Assembly: GCF_001656295.1 (NCBI RefSeq)
Contig: NZ_LXHE01000013.1
Coordinates: 41,744 to 105,743 of the forward strand
Direction: 5' to 3'
DNA: 64,000 nucleotides
From: Moraxella catarrhalis
GTDB lineage: Bacteria > Pseudomonadota > Gammaproteobacteria > Pseudomonadales > Moraxellaceae
Shown: piece after piece, positions 1-10,209 of the stretch
How the letters are laid out: the number at the start of each line of letters is the position of its first letter
Position numbering within the stretch: position 1 is the stretch's first letter
The notes under the pieces: model-generated
Seen by the model: only the letters and a program-made list of their open reading frames with translations
Told to the model about the DNA's origin: nothing
Database searches by the model: none
Translations under genes and position numbers: made by a program

Positions 1-2
1 GT

Positions 3-1256
3 GTTGTTAAATGTGATATGCCGCAGCTTTTGGTGGCAGATACTAAGCTTGCTTTGGGGGATTTGGGCAGGTTTCGGCGAGAGGCGCACCCTGATTTGAC
101 GGTCATTGCCTTGACCGGCTCAAGCGGTAAGACGACGACCAAAGAGATGATTGGTGCTATTTTAAGCCAAATTGCACCGACGCTCATCACTCGTGGTAAT
201 TTAAATAATGATCTTGGCGTGCCGATGATGTTGCTTGAGCTGACTGATGAGCATCGTTTTTTGGTGATAGAGCTTGGGGCAAATCATTTGGGTGAGATTG
301 CCTATACAGCGTCAATGGTGCGTCCTGATGTGGCATTGATATTAAATATCGGTACAGCGCACTTGGGCGAGTTTGGTGGGCGGGCTAATATTGCGTGTGC
401 TAAATCAGAGATTTATTCGGCACTGACGAGTCAGGGTGTGGCAATTTTACCTTTTTCAGATGACTTTTATCCAGAGCTTTTAAAACAAGCGTCTAAATTT
501 ACAAAGCTGCATTTATCATTTGGTGAGCGTGCCGTGCCGATTGAGCAAGCGGGGCTTGAAGTGACGGATCAAGCTATGCTTAAAGCCGAAGGGATCAGCT
601 CGGTGCTGATGATGGGGGATTTATTTGCTGATGATATCGAAACTTTTGCCACGCACAGCACATTTACTCTAAATACCAATATTGATATTGATCAAATTGA
701 CAGCTTGCCTGTTCATTTACCGTTCATTGGTGAGCATAATGTGGCGAATGCGTTGGCGGCAGCTTCGGCGACTTTTGCACTGGGCGTACCACTTGAACAA
801 ATCGCCAAAGGGCTTCTGCGTGCGACACCCCCAAAGGGTCGTTTGATGCGTCTGTCAATGGATGGATATCACATTATTGATGATACTTATAATGCCAACC
901 CAACTTCCATGCTCGCTGCAGCAAAAGTGCTTGAAGCTGAATTGGACACTAAGATATTGGTGCTTGGTGATATCTTTGAGCTGGGAGATGCGGCAGATGA
1001 TGAGCATACCAAACTGGGGCATCGGTTGGCTTTACTTGAGATTGATCATGTATTGACTTTGGGTAATCACATGGCACATACTGCCACTGCCATCAATGAA
1101 CAAAAATCCATTGCCAGACATTATACAGATAAGCCAAGTCTTTTAAAGGATTTGCGTCAATTATTATCACATGGTTCTGCCACCGTGTTATTTAAAGGGT
1201 CTCGTGGCATGGCAATGGAGAGCCTGATTGCTGATTTGACCGCTTGTAACCATTAA
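3..1256 (+). CDS. murF: UDP-N-acetylmuramoyl-tripeptide--D-alanyl-D-alanine ligase, 5'-truncated by the window edge
   Basis: MurF adds D-Ala-D-Ala to the UDP-MurNAc tripeptide, the last cytoplasmic step of peptidoglycan precursor synthesis. Counting from the ATG at 18, the ATP-binding loop GSSGKTT sits at residues 34-40, and the family motif YNANPTSM lies near residue 290. The frame stays open to the left edge (codons at 3-17 read through), and the family's substrate-binding N-terminus of some 40-60 residues is missing, so the ATG at 18 is internal and the true start lies outside the window. mraY follows 17 bp later, as in a dcw cluster. Confidence 0.95.
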   Translation, partial: VVKCDMPQLLVADTKLALGDLGRFRREAHPDLTVIALTGSSGKTTTKEMIGAILSQIAPTLITRGNLNNDLGVPMMLLELTDEHRFLVIELGANHLGEIAYTASMVRPDVALILNIGTAHLGEFGGRANIACAKSEIYSALTSQGVAILPFSDDFYPELLKQASKFTKLHLSFGERAVPIEQAGLEVTDQAMLKAEGISSVLMMGDLFADDIETFATHSTFTLNTNIDIDQIDSLPVHLPFIGEHNVANALAAASATFALGVPLEQIAKGLLRATPPKGRLMRLSMDGYHIIDDTYNANPTSMLAAAKVLEAELDTKILVLGDIFELGDAADDEHTKLGHRLALLEIDHVLTLGNHMAHTATAINEQKSIARHYTDKPSLLKDLRQLLSHGSATVLFKGSRGMAMESLIADLTACNH

Positions 1257-1273
1257 CAAATTAAGGATGCTTC

Positions 1274-2371
1274 ATGTTGTATTGGCTATTACAGCAAACA
1301 GACATTGCCATCGGTTCATTGACTTTGCGGGCACTGCTTGCGGTGATTACATCGCTGCTTATTGTTATCATTGGTGGTAAGCCTGTGATTCATTATCTGC
1401 GTACCTTAAAATACGGTCAAGCCGTGCGTGATGATGGACCAAAAACTCACCTTGCCAAACAAGGCACGCCTACGATGGGCGGGGTGCTGATTTTGGTGGC
1501 GATTGGTATTGCTACCTTGGCATGGGCGGATTTAGGCAATCCTTATGTTTGGATTTTAATGGTGGTCATGGTCATTTTTGGTGCAGTTGGCTGGGCAGAT
1601 GATTGGCTAAAAATCAAGCACAAAAACCCCCAAGGACTGATTGCTCGCAAAAAATATTTTTGGCTATCGGTCGGCTCGCTATTTGCTGGCTGTTCCATGT
1701 ATTACATCGCCACACAGCAAGATACCAATACCATGATCGCCATGCAAGACATGCTAATCCCACTGTTTAAAGACATTGTGATTCCGTTTTCAGCGATTCC
1801 ATTGGGTTTGGGATTTATTATTGCGACTTATTTTGTGTTGGCAGGCTCATCTAATGCGGTGAACCTGACAGATGGTTTGGATGGATTGGTGATTTTACCC
1901 GTAGTTTTGGTCGCAGCAGGCTTGGGCGTTTTTGCTTATATTTCTGGCTCGCCACATTTTGCTGATTATATGCATGTACCTTATATTGCTTATAATGCTG
2001 AGGTTACCATTGTATGTGCTGCCATGATTGGTGCAGGCTTGGGCTTTCTTTGGTATAATGCGGCACCTGCTGATGTATTTATGGGCGATGTAGGTGCATT
2101 GAGTCTTGGGGGTATGCTTGGTACCATTGCTGTGATGACTCGCCAAGAGTTGGCATTTGCGATCATGGGCGGTATCTTTGTGGCTGAAGCAGTATCGGTG
2201 ATTTTACAGGTTGGTTCTTATCGTCTGCGTAAACAACGCATTTTTTTGATGGCACCTTTACATCATCATTTTGAAGAGCTTGGACTCAAAGAAACCAAAG
2301 TAGTCGCGCGTTTTTATATTGTGTGTATTATTTTGGTGGTGCTTGGACTGATGACCTTAAAATTACGCTAA
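1274..2371 (+). CDS. mraY: Phospho-N-acetylmuramoyl-pentapeptide-transferase
   Basis: MraY is the integral membrane enzyme that transfers phospho-MurNAc-pentapeptide to undecaprenyl phosphate, giving lipid I. The 365-residue length is normal for the family. The sequence has about ten hydrophobic segments and the family's conserved stretches: [18 protein letters not shown] near residues 53-70, an NLTDGLDGL motif with the catalytic aspartates near residues 195-203, and PLHHHFE near residue 330. It lies directly behind murF with 17 bp between them, so the two are probably co-transcribed and act in consecutive steps. Confidence 0.98.
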   Translation: MLYWLLQQTDIAIGSLTLRALLAVITSLLIVIIGGKPVIHYLRTLKYGQAVRDDGPKTHLAKQGTPTMGGVLILVAIGIATLAWADLGNPYVWILMVVMVIFGAVGWADDWLKIKHKNPQGLIARKKYFWLSVGSLFAGCSMYYIATQQDTNTMIAMQDMLIPLFKDIVIPFSAIPLGLGFIIATYFVLAGSSNAVNLTDGLDGLVILPVVLVAAGLGVFAYISGSPHFADYMHVPYIAYNAEVTIVCAAMIGAGLGFLWYNAAPADVFMGDVGALSLGGMLGTIAVMTRQELAFAIMGGIFVAEAVSVILQVGSYRLRKQRIFLMAPLHHHFEELGLKETKVVARFYIVCIILVVLGLMTLKLR

Positions 2372-2564
2372 ATTTGCCATCAATTCACCGATGAGCCTTG
2401 TGTCCTTTTGGTGAGTGCGCTAAGGTGATTTTAATGGCAGATTGGTTGATAAAATTTTAAAAACTTTTAGGGAAATTGACCAAGTTGGGCTATAATAGCA
2501 GGTTCGTTTGGGTGTATTTGCTCATCGACTGTCTGAACTTTAAAGCTTTATAGGGATAACGACT

Positions 2565-3317
2565 ATGAATGTACAAAGATGCGTCATCGGCAATTGGAAA
2601 TTAAACCCAGCAACCAAGTCGGCGGCACATGAGCTGGCACAGGGCTTGAGCGGTATAGCTTGTGATGCGGTCAGGGTTGGCTGTACACCAAGTTTTACCC
2701 ATGTATCGACTGTGGCAGATGTCTTGGCAGGTACGCCAATTTGGGTGGGTGCTCAAGATATTTGTGCGTATACCCAAAGTACGGGGGCGTATACGGGCGA
2801 TGTGTCTGCTGAGCAGCTGAGTGATTTGGGCGTAGGCTTTGTCATTATTGGGCATTCTGAGCGTCGCAACTATTATCGTGAAGATCACAGCTTATTGGTT
2901 GAGAAAATGAAGCACGCATTTGCTGCAGATTTGAGCGTTGTGTTTTGTATTGGTGAGACCAAAGAGCAATATCAAGCCAATCAGACCTTATCAGTACTTG
3001 ATGATCAGTTATCAGTATTACAAACCTTTCGTGTGCCACGGGGCAAGCTTATCATTGCTTATGAACCTATTTGGGCGATTGGCACAGGTCTGACACCCAC
3101 CACTCAAGAAGTCATCGCAACTCATGCACATATTAAGTCAGTCTTAGCATCGTATCACTTTGAAGGCGTCAGTGTGCTTTATGGTGGCTCGGTGAATGAG
3201 CAAAATGCTGCTGAATTTGCTCAAGCTGAAGGTGTTGATGGGGCATTGGTCGGAGGTGCTTCTTTAAAATTAGATACCTTTACACAGATTATTGCTGCAT
3301 TTGAGTCAGCATCGTAG
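2565..3317 (+). CDS. tpiA: Triosephosphate isomerase
   Basis: TpiA interconverts dihydroxyacetone phosphate and glyceraldehyde 3-phosphate in glycolysis and gluconeogenesis. All catalytic residues are visible: Lys12 in NWKLN, His97 in IIGHSERR and Glu167 in AYEPIWAIGTG; a phosphate-binding LYGGSVN follows near residue 205. At 250 residues it is full length. The start is supported by AGGGAT about 7 bp upstream. A TATAAT box at 2491-2496 could be its -10 element, though no good -35 is seen. secG follows 38 bp later, the usual tpiA-secG pairing. Confidence 0.97.
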   Translation: MNVQRCVIGNWKLNPATKSAAHELAQGLSGIACDAVRVGCTPSFTHVSTVADVLAGTPIWVGAQDICAYTQSTGAYTGDVSAEQLSDLGVGFVIIGHSERRNYYREDHSLLVEKMKHAFAADLSVVFCIGETKEQYQANQTLSVLDDQLSVLQTFRVPRGKLIIAYEPIWAIGTGLTPTTQEVIATHAHIKSVLASYHFEGVSVLYGGSVNEQNAAEFAQAEGVDGALVGGASLKLDTFTQIIAAFESAS

Positions 3318-3355
3318 CTTGTTTTATTTTTGCATACCATACGATTGGGAAATTT

Positions 3356-3655
3356 ATGCTTACAATTCTTTTAGCCATTCATATTATTATTGCCATTGTC
3401 ATGGTGGGTTTTATTTTGATTCAACATGGTAAAGGTGCCGATGCAGGTGCATCTTTTGGCTCAGGTGCAGCAGGTACAGTTTTTGGTGCGGCAGGGTCGG
3501 CAAACTTTCTAACACGCACAACCGCAGTGCTTGCGACAATCTTTTTTGCAACAAGCCTTGCACTGGCTCACTTCGCCCAAAAACAAGCCGAAGATCAGTT
3601 ACGCTTGGATGTGCCAGCCGTTGTCAGCGAGACACCGAATACCCCCGCCAACTAA
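3356..3655 (+). CDS. secG: Preprotein translocase subunit SecG
   Basis: SecG is the small accessory subunit of the SecYEG channel and helps SecA-driven protein export. The 99-residue protein has two membrane helices, about residues 2-22 and 52-71, separated by the glycine/alanine-rich loop GKGADAGASFGSGAAGTVFG that is typical of SecG, and a short polar C-terminus. It lies behind tpiA and directly before tRNA-Leu(GAG), which matches the conserved tpiA-secG-tRNA-Leu order of many gammaproteobacteria. Confidence 0.96.
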   Translation: MLTILLAIHIIIAIVMVGFILIQHGKGADAGASFGSGAAGTVFGAAGSANFLTRTTAVLATIFFATSLALAHFAQKQAEDQLRLDVPAVVSETPNTPAN

Positions 3656-3715
3656 GTAATGATTTTGCTTGCAATTGACAGATTTTTTGGGTAGAATACT
3701 CCGATATTTTATTTT

Positions 3716-3800
3716 GCGATCGTGGTGGAATTGGTAGACACGCTATCTTGAGGGGGTAGTGCTTCACGGCGTGAGGGTTCAAGTCCCTCCGATCGCACCA
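3716..3800 (+). tRNA. tRNA-Leu (anticodon GAG)
   Basis: The acceptor stem GCGATCG / CGATCGC closes perfectly, CCA is encoded, and the long variable arm expected of a class II leucine tRNA is present. The anticodon loop reads TTGAGGG, giving GAG, and the D-arm closely resembles known leucine GAG tRNAs. A TTGACA at 3675-3680 lies upstream, but no well-spaced -10 follows it, so the gene may also be read from secG. Confidence 0.96.
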
Positions 3801-3929
3801 AATTCAATTTCTGGCTTATCTTTAGGGATTTTTTGCTTGAATTAGGCATCAATCACTGCCGATAGATATAAATAACTCATAGACTTGACTGGTAGCCAGA
3901 TTACTTAGCTAAAAATTTTTAAAAATCGC

Positions 3930-3957
3930 TTGACATTAAAAAAATATTCTATATAAT
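3930..3957 (+). promoter_or_regulatory. Sigma-70 promoter of the initiator tRNA
   Basis: TTGACA at 3930-3935 and TATAAT at 3952-3957 are both perfect consensus hexamers, separated by 16 bp. The -10 ends 16 bp before the tRNA 5' end. Confidence 0.85.
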
Positions 3958-3973
3958 AGGTATTCTAAATTGA

Positions 3974-4050
<77 letters not shown>

Positions 4051-4134
4051 TTTTTTAAAATCCTAAGCGTTGCCAAATTGCAATCTTAGGTAGCTTAATA
4101 TATTAAATTAAGCTGTCGGCTGGTATTATGATTG

Positions 4135-4165
4135 CCCACCAACCTTGTGTTATGTGGGTTTTTTT
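4135..4165 (+). terminator. Possible rho-independent terminator after tRNA-fMet
   Basis: CCCAC at 4135-4139 pairs with GTGGG at 4154-4158 and is followed by a run of seven T. The loop is long (14 nt), so it is a weak to moderate candidate. Just upstream, AGCTTAAT/ATTAAGCT (about 4092-4113) forms another perfect 8-bp inverted repeat. Confidence 0.5.
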
Positions 4166-4223
4166 GTATCTAAAACAAATTCATCACTAAAATAACGCTT
4201 ATCACTCATGATGGGTTATACGA

Positions 4224-4232
4224 TGTTATAAT
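4224..4232 (+). promoter_or_regulatory. Extended -10 promoter for rimP
   Basis: TGTTATAAT at 4224-4232 is a perfect extended -10 (TG, one base, TATAAT). No convincing -35 is present, which is usual for extended -10 promoters. It lies about 70 bp before the rimP start. Confidence 0.6.
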
Positions 4233-4302
4233 AGTGCTTTATAGACTGTTGTGATAAGTACCGCCGTTTTGTAAATATTATTTTAGGAATTATCATTCAA
4301 TC

Positions 4303-4800
4303 ATGAAACCATCAAGCAAAATTGCTGAGCTGACCGAATTGATTGCCCCTGCGGTGGCTGCCTGCGGTGTTGATTTGTGGGGCATTGAATTTATGCCTCA
4401 AGGTCGTAAATCATTACTGCGTATTTATATTGAATCACTGCCCGAAAATCGAGCGGCAGGCGAGCATGTGACCATTGAGGATTGTTCAGCGGTTAATCAT
4501 CAGGTTTCTGGTGTCTTAGATGTTCACGATCCAATTGCGGGCGAATATGTCCTAGAGGTGTCAAGTCCGGGTTTTGATCGTCCTTTATTTACGCGTGAGC
4601 AGGTAGCGGCATATGTGGGCGAGATAATTAATCTACGTCTGATTCATGCCATTGGTAGCGGTGATACAAAACGCCGCAAAGTAGTGGGCCGCTTGATGAA
4701 TGTGGGCGAAGACACTATGACAGTTGTCACCGAAGATAAGCTTGAATTTAATATTGCATTTGATAGCGTGGATAAAGCACATTTGGTGTACGAAGACTGA
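4303..4800 (+). CDS. rimP: Ribosome maturation factor RimP
   Basis: RimP is needed for maturation of the 30S ribosomal subunit. The protein (165 residues) is of usual length and carries the family's central signature around residues 80-95, [16 protein letters not shown], which lies at the junction of the N-terminal alpha/beta and C-terminal SH3-like domains. It begins the rimP-nusA-infB cluster, directly after the initiator tRNA. The gap to nusA is about 100 bp. Confidence 0.96.
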   Translation: MKPSSKIAELTELIAPAVAACGVDLWGIEFMPQGRKSLLRIYIESLPENRAAGEHVTIEDCSAVNHQVSGVLDVHDPIAGEYVLEVSSPGFDRPLFTREQVAAYVGEIINLRLIHAIGSGDTKRRKVVGRLMNVGEDTMTVVTEDKLEFNIAFDSVDKAHLVYED

Positions 4801-4899
4801 TTTATTTGGTCTTGTGCCTGTCATATGAGATTGCATGGTGAAATGGTGCAATCATTGCATAAAAATTAATCAATATCAATGAACCCAAAGGATCTACAG

Positions 4900-6381
4900 A
4901 TGAGTCGTGAAATTTTGACTGTGGTTGAGACCGTCAGTAACGAAAAAGGACTAAATCCTGAAGATATTTTTGAGGCGATTGAGCAAGCGCTTGTCGTCTC
5001 AACCAAGAAAAAAGTCTATACCGAGCAGCCTGAAGTTGCCATCCGTGTACATATTGATCGCAAAACGGGCAATTATGATACATTTCGTTATTGGACAGTG
5101 GTTGCTGATGAAGATCATGAGATGCCAGCGTGTCAGCTTGCGATCAGTGATTTGGACGAAAACGAATGGCAAATTGGCGATGTCAAAGAAGAACAAATTG
5201 AGTCGATTGAATTTGGTCGTATCGCTGCCACGCAAGCCAAACAAGTGATCATCCAAAAAATCCGTGAAGCTGAAAGAGCTTTGGTGGCTGATGCGTTTGA
5301 GTCGCGTATTGGTGATTTAATCAGTGGCGAAATTAAAAAACAAAGCCGTGATGCTTATATTGTGGATTTGGGTGAAGGTGGTGAAGGTTATTTGGCAAAA
5401 GATCAGACATTGCCGCGTGAGACATTGCGTGTTAAAAGCCGAGTTTCTGCCATCTTATCTCAGGTCAATCGTGATGGTCGTAGCCCACAGCTGATGCTTT
5501 CACGCACTAATAATGAGATGCTGATTGCTTTGATGAATAAAGAAGTGCCAGAGATTAGTGAGCAGATTATTGAGATTCGTGATGTGGCTCGCTTACCTGG
5601 TTTACGCGCTAAAATTTCGGTAAAAACCAATGATCACCGTATTGATCCTGTGGGTGCGTGTATTGGTATGCGTGGTACGCGTATTCAAGCAGTACAACAG
5701 GAGCTAGATGGTGAACGCATTGATGTGATTGTTTGGAATGAAGATCCAGCACAATATATCATCAGTGCGCTTGAGCCTGCTGATGTCAGTGGTCTTGTGC
5801 TTGATGAAGATGCCAAAACTGCTGAAGTGATTTTTGCGACCAATGATCAATTAGCACGTGCTATTGGCTCTCAAGGTCAAAATGTTCGCTTGGCTTCTGA
5901 ACTGACTGGCTATAAGCTGAACATGATTTTGGAGTCTGAATACAGCGAACGCCAAGCTTCTGAAAATCAAGCAGTGATTGACCTGTTTTATGAGCGCTTG
6001 GAGCTTGATCACGATTTGGCGGAAGTGTTGGCGGAAGTGGGTTTTGCCGACATCGAAACCGTGGCATACGCACCAGTAGAAGAGTTCTATGACATTGATG
6101 GCTTGGATGATGAAACCATCGCCGCCATCCAAGAGCGCGCCAAAGAAGTGATCATCAGTGATGAGATTGCCAAACAGCAAAATATCAAAGAACCAAGCGC
6201 AGAACTTTTGGCTTTAGAAGACATGACGCCTGCGATTGCTTATAAATTGGCCGAGCGCGATATCATTACGCTGGATGATTTGGCAGAGCAAGCCATTTTT
6301 GATATCGAAGATATCGAAGGCTTGGATAGCCAAAGCGCTGGTAAATTCATTATGGCAGCGCGCCAATCATGGTTCGAGTAA
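4900..6381 (+). CDS. nusA: Transcription termination/antitermination factor NusA
   Basis: NusA binds RNA polymerase and nascent RNA and modulates pausing, termination and antitermination. Visible domains are the N-terminal polymerase-binding region, an S1 domain (around residues 135-200), two KH domains including GSQGQNVRLASELTG, and two C-terminal helix-hairpin-helix repeats (about 370-490). I chose the ATG at 4900: it is preceded by AAAGGAT at 4887-4893 with good spacing and gives the usual MSREILTVVE start. An upstream in-frame ATG at 4879 has no ribosome binding site. The product is 493 residues. Confidence 0.97.
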   Translation: MSREILTVVETVSNEKGLNPEDIFEAIEQALVVSTKKKVYTEQPEVAIRVHIDRKTGNYDTFRYWTVVADEDHEMPACQLAISDLDENEWQIGDVKEEQIESIEFGRIAATQAKQVIIQKIREAERALVADAFESRIGDLISGEIKKQSRDAYIVDLGEGGEGYLAKDQTLPRETLRVKSRVSAILSQVNRDGRSPQLMLSRTNNEMLIALMNKEVPEISEQIIEIRDVARLPGLRAKISVKTNDHRIDPVGACIGMRGTRIQAVQQELDGERIDVIVWNEDPAQYIISALEPADVSGLVLDEDAKTAEVIFATNDQLARAIGSQGQNVRLASELTGYKLNMILESEYSERQASENQAVIDLFYERLELDHDLAEVLAEVGFADIETVAYAPVEEFYDIDGLDDETIAAIQERAKEVIISDEIAKQQNIKEPSAELLALEDMTPAIAYKLAERDIITLDDLAEQAIFDIEDIEGLDSQSAGKFIMAARQSWFE

Positions 6382-6440
6382 TCATGGGCGCAGCAGTCGT
6401 AGGCGCACAGCAATGAGCGTGCAGCCATTAAAATAATTTT

Positions 6441-6517
6441 GCCAAGCCTAAAGGTTTGGCAGACAATACACAAAGTGGGCAATGTTTGGCAGCGATGCCA
6501 AGCCCACTTGCCAAACC
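6441..6517 (+). promoter_or_regulatory. Candidate switching RNA leader between nusA and infB
   Basis: Three stems can be drawn. Stem A pairs 6441-6449 with 6452-6460 (GCCAAGCCT/AGGTTTGGC). Stem B pairs GGTTTGGCA at 6453-6461 with TGCCAAACC at 6509-6517, nine perfect pairs. Stem C, inside B, pairs AGTGGGC 6474-6480 with GCCCACT 6502-6508 and TTGGCA 6486-6491 with TGCCAA 6496-6501. A and B use the same bases and exclude each other. The infB ribosome binding site (AGGTGAT) starts about 10 nt after stem B. No T-run follows, so any control would act on translation or RNA processing rather than termination. Confidence 0.55.
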
Positions 6518-6537
6518 AAAACAACTAGGTGATATGA

Positions 6538-9276
6538 ATGGCAAAAACAGTTAAACAACTTGCACAAATTTCAAACACAACAACTGAAACCATCCTAAAA
6601 CAGCTTGCTGATGCTGGTCTACCAAGTCGCGGTGAAGACGATCTTGTCACCGATACCGAGCAAGATAAATTAGTGGCTTTTTTAAAGCAAAGCCACGGCG
6701 AGCAGCCAAAATCTCGCATCAGCCTAAAATCTAAAACCACTTCAACCGCTCAAGTCACAGGAACGTCAGGCAAAGCAAAAACGGTCAATGTCGTGCGCAC
6801 AAAAAAAGTAGTCTACGAAAAACCAGATCCTGCTAAGATCGAAGCAGAAATCGCCGCTCAAGCCAAGGCTGCCGAAGAAGCACGCCTAAAAGCCGCTGAA
6901 GAAAAACAAGCCGCCGAGCGTAGCAAGCAAGAAGCCGCCGAGCGTCAAGCAGCAACTTTGGCTGCGATGCGTGCAAGCAGCGAGCCTGCAAAAAATAGTG
7001 AAGCTAACGCCACAGTCGTCATCAAAAAGGTGAAAAAGCCAGAAGATGCCAAGCCTGCTGACAAAGTAGAAAAAACCGAGAAGAAAAAGACCATCAAGCC
7101 AGTTAAGCAAGAATCTGCCGCTGATAAAAAAGCGCGCGAAGCACGTGAGGCTGAAGAAGAGCGCTTGCGTCAGATGGAGGCAGAAACACGCCGTAAGGCT
7201 GCTGAAGAAGCCCAAAAACGCACGCTAGAGCAGATGAAACAAATGGCATCTCGCTATAGCGAGACTGATGATGGTGCTACTGCCGCCATTGTTCGCACCA
7301 AAGATGATGCGCCGCTGGCTGATGGCTTGGTGGGCGCTGCTCTAGAAGAATCATTTGAAAAAGAGCGCCGCGAAATCAAACGAGGCGCGGCAGGTACTGC
7401 TGGCAGAGGCGCCAAAAAAGGTCGCAAAGGTCAGCAAGAAGAGCGTGAAATCAAAACTCGCTCAAAAGGTTTGAAATCGTCTCAAGCCAATAAGCATAAG
7501 TTTGAGATGCCTGTTGAAAAAATTGTCCATAATGTCGAGGTAGGCGAGAGTATCGTTTTGTCTGATTTGGCTCAAAAAATGGCAGTCAAAGTGCGTGAAG
7601 TCATCAAATCATTGATGAAAATGGGCGAGATGGTACGTGAGTCTGACACTATCGATCAGATGACAGCCGCACTGGTGATTGAGGAATTTGGACATAATTT
7701 CATTCCAGTCAGCGATACCCAGCTTGAAGATGATTTGCAAGTGGCGGTTGATGAAAAATCAGGTAATGTACAAACACGCCCACCTGTGGTAACTATCATG
7801 GGTCATGTTGACCATGGTAAGACGTCGCTATTGGATAAAATTCGTGCCACCAAGGTTGCCAGCGGTGAAGCGGGCGGCATTACGCAGCATATCGGTGCGT
7901 ATCATGTCACTACAGACCGCGGCGTTATTACTTTCTTGGATACGCCAGGTCACGCCGCCTTTACTGCCATGCGTTCGCGCGGTGCACAGGCGACAGATAT
8001 CGTGGTGCTAGTCGTTGCGGCAGATGATGGCATGATGCCACAAACTGAAGAAGCCATTGACCATGCGCGTGCGGCAGGTACGCCCCTGATTGTTGCGATT
8101 AACAAGATGGATAAAGATACCGCCGATCCTGACCGTGTGATCAATGAGCTATCAGTCAAAGAAGTGATCCCAGAAGAGTGGGGCGGCGATACACCTATGG
8201 TCAAAGTCTCTGCCAAATCAGGCATGGGCATTGATGAGCTCTTAGAAGTCATCAGCATCCAAGCTGAGCTGATGGAGCTTGAAGCGCCAGTTGATGGTGC
8301 GGCCCAAGGTGTGGTCATCGAGTCACGCTTGGATAAAGGACGAGGTGCTGTGGCAAGCTTGTTGGTCAAGCGCGGTACGCTCAATCAAGGTGATTTGGTT
8401 TTGGCGGGCGAATACTATGGTAAGGTTCGTGCCATGACCGATGAAAATGGTCAGCGCATCAAGACCGCAGGCCCTTCGATTCCTGTTGAGATTTTGGGTC
8501 TACCAGAAGCACCCGCAGCAGGCAGTGAATTTTTAGTGGTATCTGATGAGAAAAAAGCCCGTGAAGTTGCTGATTTTCGGGCAGCACGGGAGCGTGAACG
8601 CACGCTTGATCGTCAAAATAAAATGCGACTTGATACCTTATTTGAAAGCATGGGATCGGCAGAAGTTGCAACTTTAAATATCATCTTAAAAACAGATGTC
8701 CGTGGTTCATTAGAAGCGTTATTAAATGCATTAGATGAGCTTTCAACTGATGAAGTTAAAGTGCGTGTGATTAGCTCAGGCGTTGGTGCGATTACCGAAT
8801 CTGATGTTATCTTGGCAGAATCAAGTGAAGCGGTATTGCTTGGCTTTAATGTCCGTGCTGATAATGCAGGTAAACGCAAGGCAGATGAAGCGGGCATAGA
8901 TATTCGTTATTATAGCGTTATCTACGGTCTTATTGATGATGTCAAAGCGGCAATGAGTGGCATGCTTGCACCAGAGCATCGTGAGCAGATTTTAGGTATC
9001 GCCGAGGTTCGTGATGTCTTTCGCTCAAGTAAATTTGGTGCAGCAGCAGGCTGTATGGTTCAAGAAGGTACCATTTATCGCAATAAGCCAATCCGAGTCT
9101 TGCGTGATGATAAAGTCATCTTTACAGGCCATTTGCAATCTTTGCGTCGCTACAAAGACGATGTCAATGAGGTAAAAGCAGGTATGGAATGTGGTCTTGC
9201 GGTCAAGGGCTATGAGGTTGCCGTGGGTGATAAGATTGAGGTCTTTGAGATCCATGAAGTGAAACGAGAGCTATAA
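6538..9276 (+). CDS. infB: Translation initiation factor IF-2
   Basis: IF-2 is the GTPase that brings fMet-tRNA to the 30S subunit and promotes subunit joining. The 912-residue protein has an IF2_N domain at residues 1-50, a long Ala/Glu/Lys-rich, probably coiled-coil segment (about 95-270), a second IF2_N region near 325-375, and a G domain with GHVDHGKT at 422-429, DTPGH near 469 and NKMD at 522-525, followed by the fMet-tRNA-binding C-terminal domains. The start has AGGTGAT just upstream. Unlike the usual order, rbfA does not follow; a reverse-strand gene pair intervenes. Confidence 0.98.
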   Translation: MAKTVKQLAQISNTTTETILKQLADAGLPSRGEDDLVTDTEQDKLVAFLKQSHGEQPKSRISLKSKTTSTAQVTGTSGKAKTVNVVRTKKVVYEKPDPAKIEAEIAAQAKAAEEARLKAAEEKQAAERSKQEAAERQAATLAAMRASSEPAKNSEANATVVIKKVKKPEDAKPADKVEKTEKKKTIKPVKQESAADKKAREAREAEEERLRQMEAETRRKAAEEAQKRTLEQMKQMASRYSETDDGATAAIVRTKDDAPLADGLVGAALEESFEKERREIKRGAAGTAGRGAKKGRKGQQEEREIKTRSKGLKSSQANKHKFEMPVEKIVHNVEVGESIVLSDLAQKMAVKVREVIKSLMKMGEMVRESDTIDQMTAALVIEEFGHNFIPVSDTQLEDDLQVAVDEKSGNVQTRPPVVTIMGHVDHGKTSLLDKIRATKVASGEAGGITQHIGAYHVTTDRGVITFLDTPGHAAFTAMRSRGAQATDIVVLVVAADDGMMPQTEEAIDHARAAGTPLIVAINKMDKDTADPDRVINELSVKEVIPEEWGGDTPMVKVSAKSGMGIDELLEVISIQAELMELEAPVDGAAQGVVIESRLDKGRGAVASLLVKRGTLNQGDLVLAGEYYGKVRAMTDENGQRIKTAGPSIPVEILGLPEAPAAGSEFLVVSDEKKAREVADFRAARERERTLDRQNKMRLDTLFESMGSAEVATLNIILKTDVRGSLEALLNALDELSTDEVKVRVISSGVGAITESDVILAESSEAVLLGFNVRADNAGKRKADEAGIDIRYYSVIYGLIDDVKAAMSGMLAPEHREQILGIAEVRDVFRSSKFGAAAGCMVQEGTIYRNKPIRVLRDDKVIFTGHLQSLRRYKDDVNEVKAGMECGLAVKGYEVAVGDKIEVFEIHEVKREL

Positions 9277-9420
9277 TTGTGATGATGGCGTTTGGGTGTA
9301 TTGTTTAAAATCATGCAAATGATACGCCCAAAAGTTAGCATTTAGTCACTCCATTTAATTATTGATTTGATTTAATAAATTTTAATTGAATTTTTAATAA
9401 ATTATTGGTCTGATAGTTCA

Positions 9421-9453
9421 AAAAGATTGGTGTTAATGCACCAATCTTTTTTA
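9421..9453. terminator. Strong bidirectional terminator between infB and the DUF2382 gene
   Basis: AAAAAGATTGGTG at 9421-9433 pairs perfectly with CACCAATCTTTTT at 9440-9452 around a 6-nt loop, with T-runs on both strands. It can end infB on the plus strand and the reverse-strand gene at 9523-10029. Confidence 0.85.
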
Positions 9454-9522
9454 TTGATAGAATCTATGATATACCGCTGCATGCACGAAACAAACTTTTA
9501 TCTGATAAATCTACCAAATGAA

Positions 9523-10029
9523 TTATTTGGTATAATCTAGGTCATCATTTTGAATCACTAAATTTTCACCTTCTTGTATATCCAGCACTTCTTTTTGTAG
9601 TTTGGTGGTAAAAACATGCTCACGCTGAATGGTTTGGGTGTTTAGGTGAATATCTTCAATGGCGTGAGCTGTTTTTGTGACTGTCGCAGTCTCACAATAC
9701 AACAACATCTCAATTGGTGTATCTGGTGTTAATGAACACACCTGACCGTTGATGGTAATTTTAGCGTGTGTGGCTTTTGTGTTGTCAATAATATTGACCA
9801 AGTCATCATCATTTGATGGTCTTTCGTGACCTGCCAAAGAAGTATCATCTTGTTGATAGGTGATGACAAGATGCTCTTCAGTTAAGGTGATGGGAATATT
9901 AACGGTGCGTGTGTGTATCTTTTTGGATAAAATCACCTTACCTGTATTAACACGCTGTTTTTGAACTTCAGCCCTTTCTTCCAAAAGCTCTAAGGTTTGA
10001 GTATCATCAATTGTATGTGGTGTTTTCAT
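9523..10029 (-). CDS. DUF2382 domain protein without PRC barrel
   Basis: This 168-residue acidic, threonine-rich protein has no signal peptide or membrane segment. Residues 12-50 (TLELLEERAEVQKQRVNTGKV followed by RTVNIPITLTEEH) and the C-terminal part (THTIQREHV-like pattern near 130-150) match the DUF2382 pattern seen in its neighbour, whose equivalent stretch reads TLELLEERLTVNKDRIVAGIV. It looks like a diverged duplicate of that domain. Family members are often called stress-response proteins, but the biochemical function is unknown. It is separated from the larger neighbour by a terminator, so it probably has its own promoter. Confidence 0.75.
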   Translation of the reverse strand: MKTPHTIDDTQTLELLEERAEVQKQRVNTGKVILSKKIHTRTVNIPITLTEEHLVITYQQDDTSLAGHERPSNDDDLVNIIDNTKATHAKITINGQVCSLTPDTPIEMLLYCETATVTKTAHAIEDIHLNTQTIQREHVFTTKLQKEVLDIQEGENLVIQNDDLDYTK

Positions 10030-10123
10030 TATATTATTTCCTTAAAATTTTTAGGTCTTTAAAAATTTCTTTGAGATTTGGTTTGGATTAACCAAAGCCA
10101 GCTTTTAAGTATTGATTAAATTT

Positions 10124-10154
10124 AAAAAAAGCCAGAGCATTGCCCTGACTTTTT
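10124..10154 (-). terminator. Rho-independent terminator of the PRC/DUF2382 gene
   Basis: On the minus strand a 13-bp stem (with two G:T pairs) runs from AAAAAGTCAGGGC to GCTCTGGCTTTTT with a 3-nt loop and a T-run. It lies about 55 bp behind the stop of the gene at 10210. Confidence 0.85.
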
Positions 10155-10209
10155 GGATGTTTGACTGATGCGATTTACTCATTCAAGTCAAAGTTTGGGT
10201 TGGGTCAGA

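Noticed and set aside
3675..3697. Promoter for tRNA-Leu from TTGACA and TAGAAT
   Set aside because: The hexamers are only 11 bp apart, too close for sigma-70; no better -10 is present.
6886..7215. Phe/Leu-rich reverse-strand frame
   Set aside because: It is the complement of the Lys/Ala/Glu-rich segment of infB.
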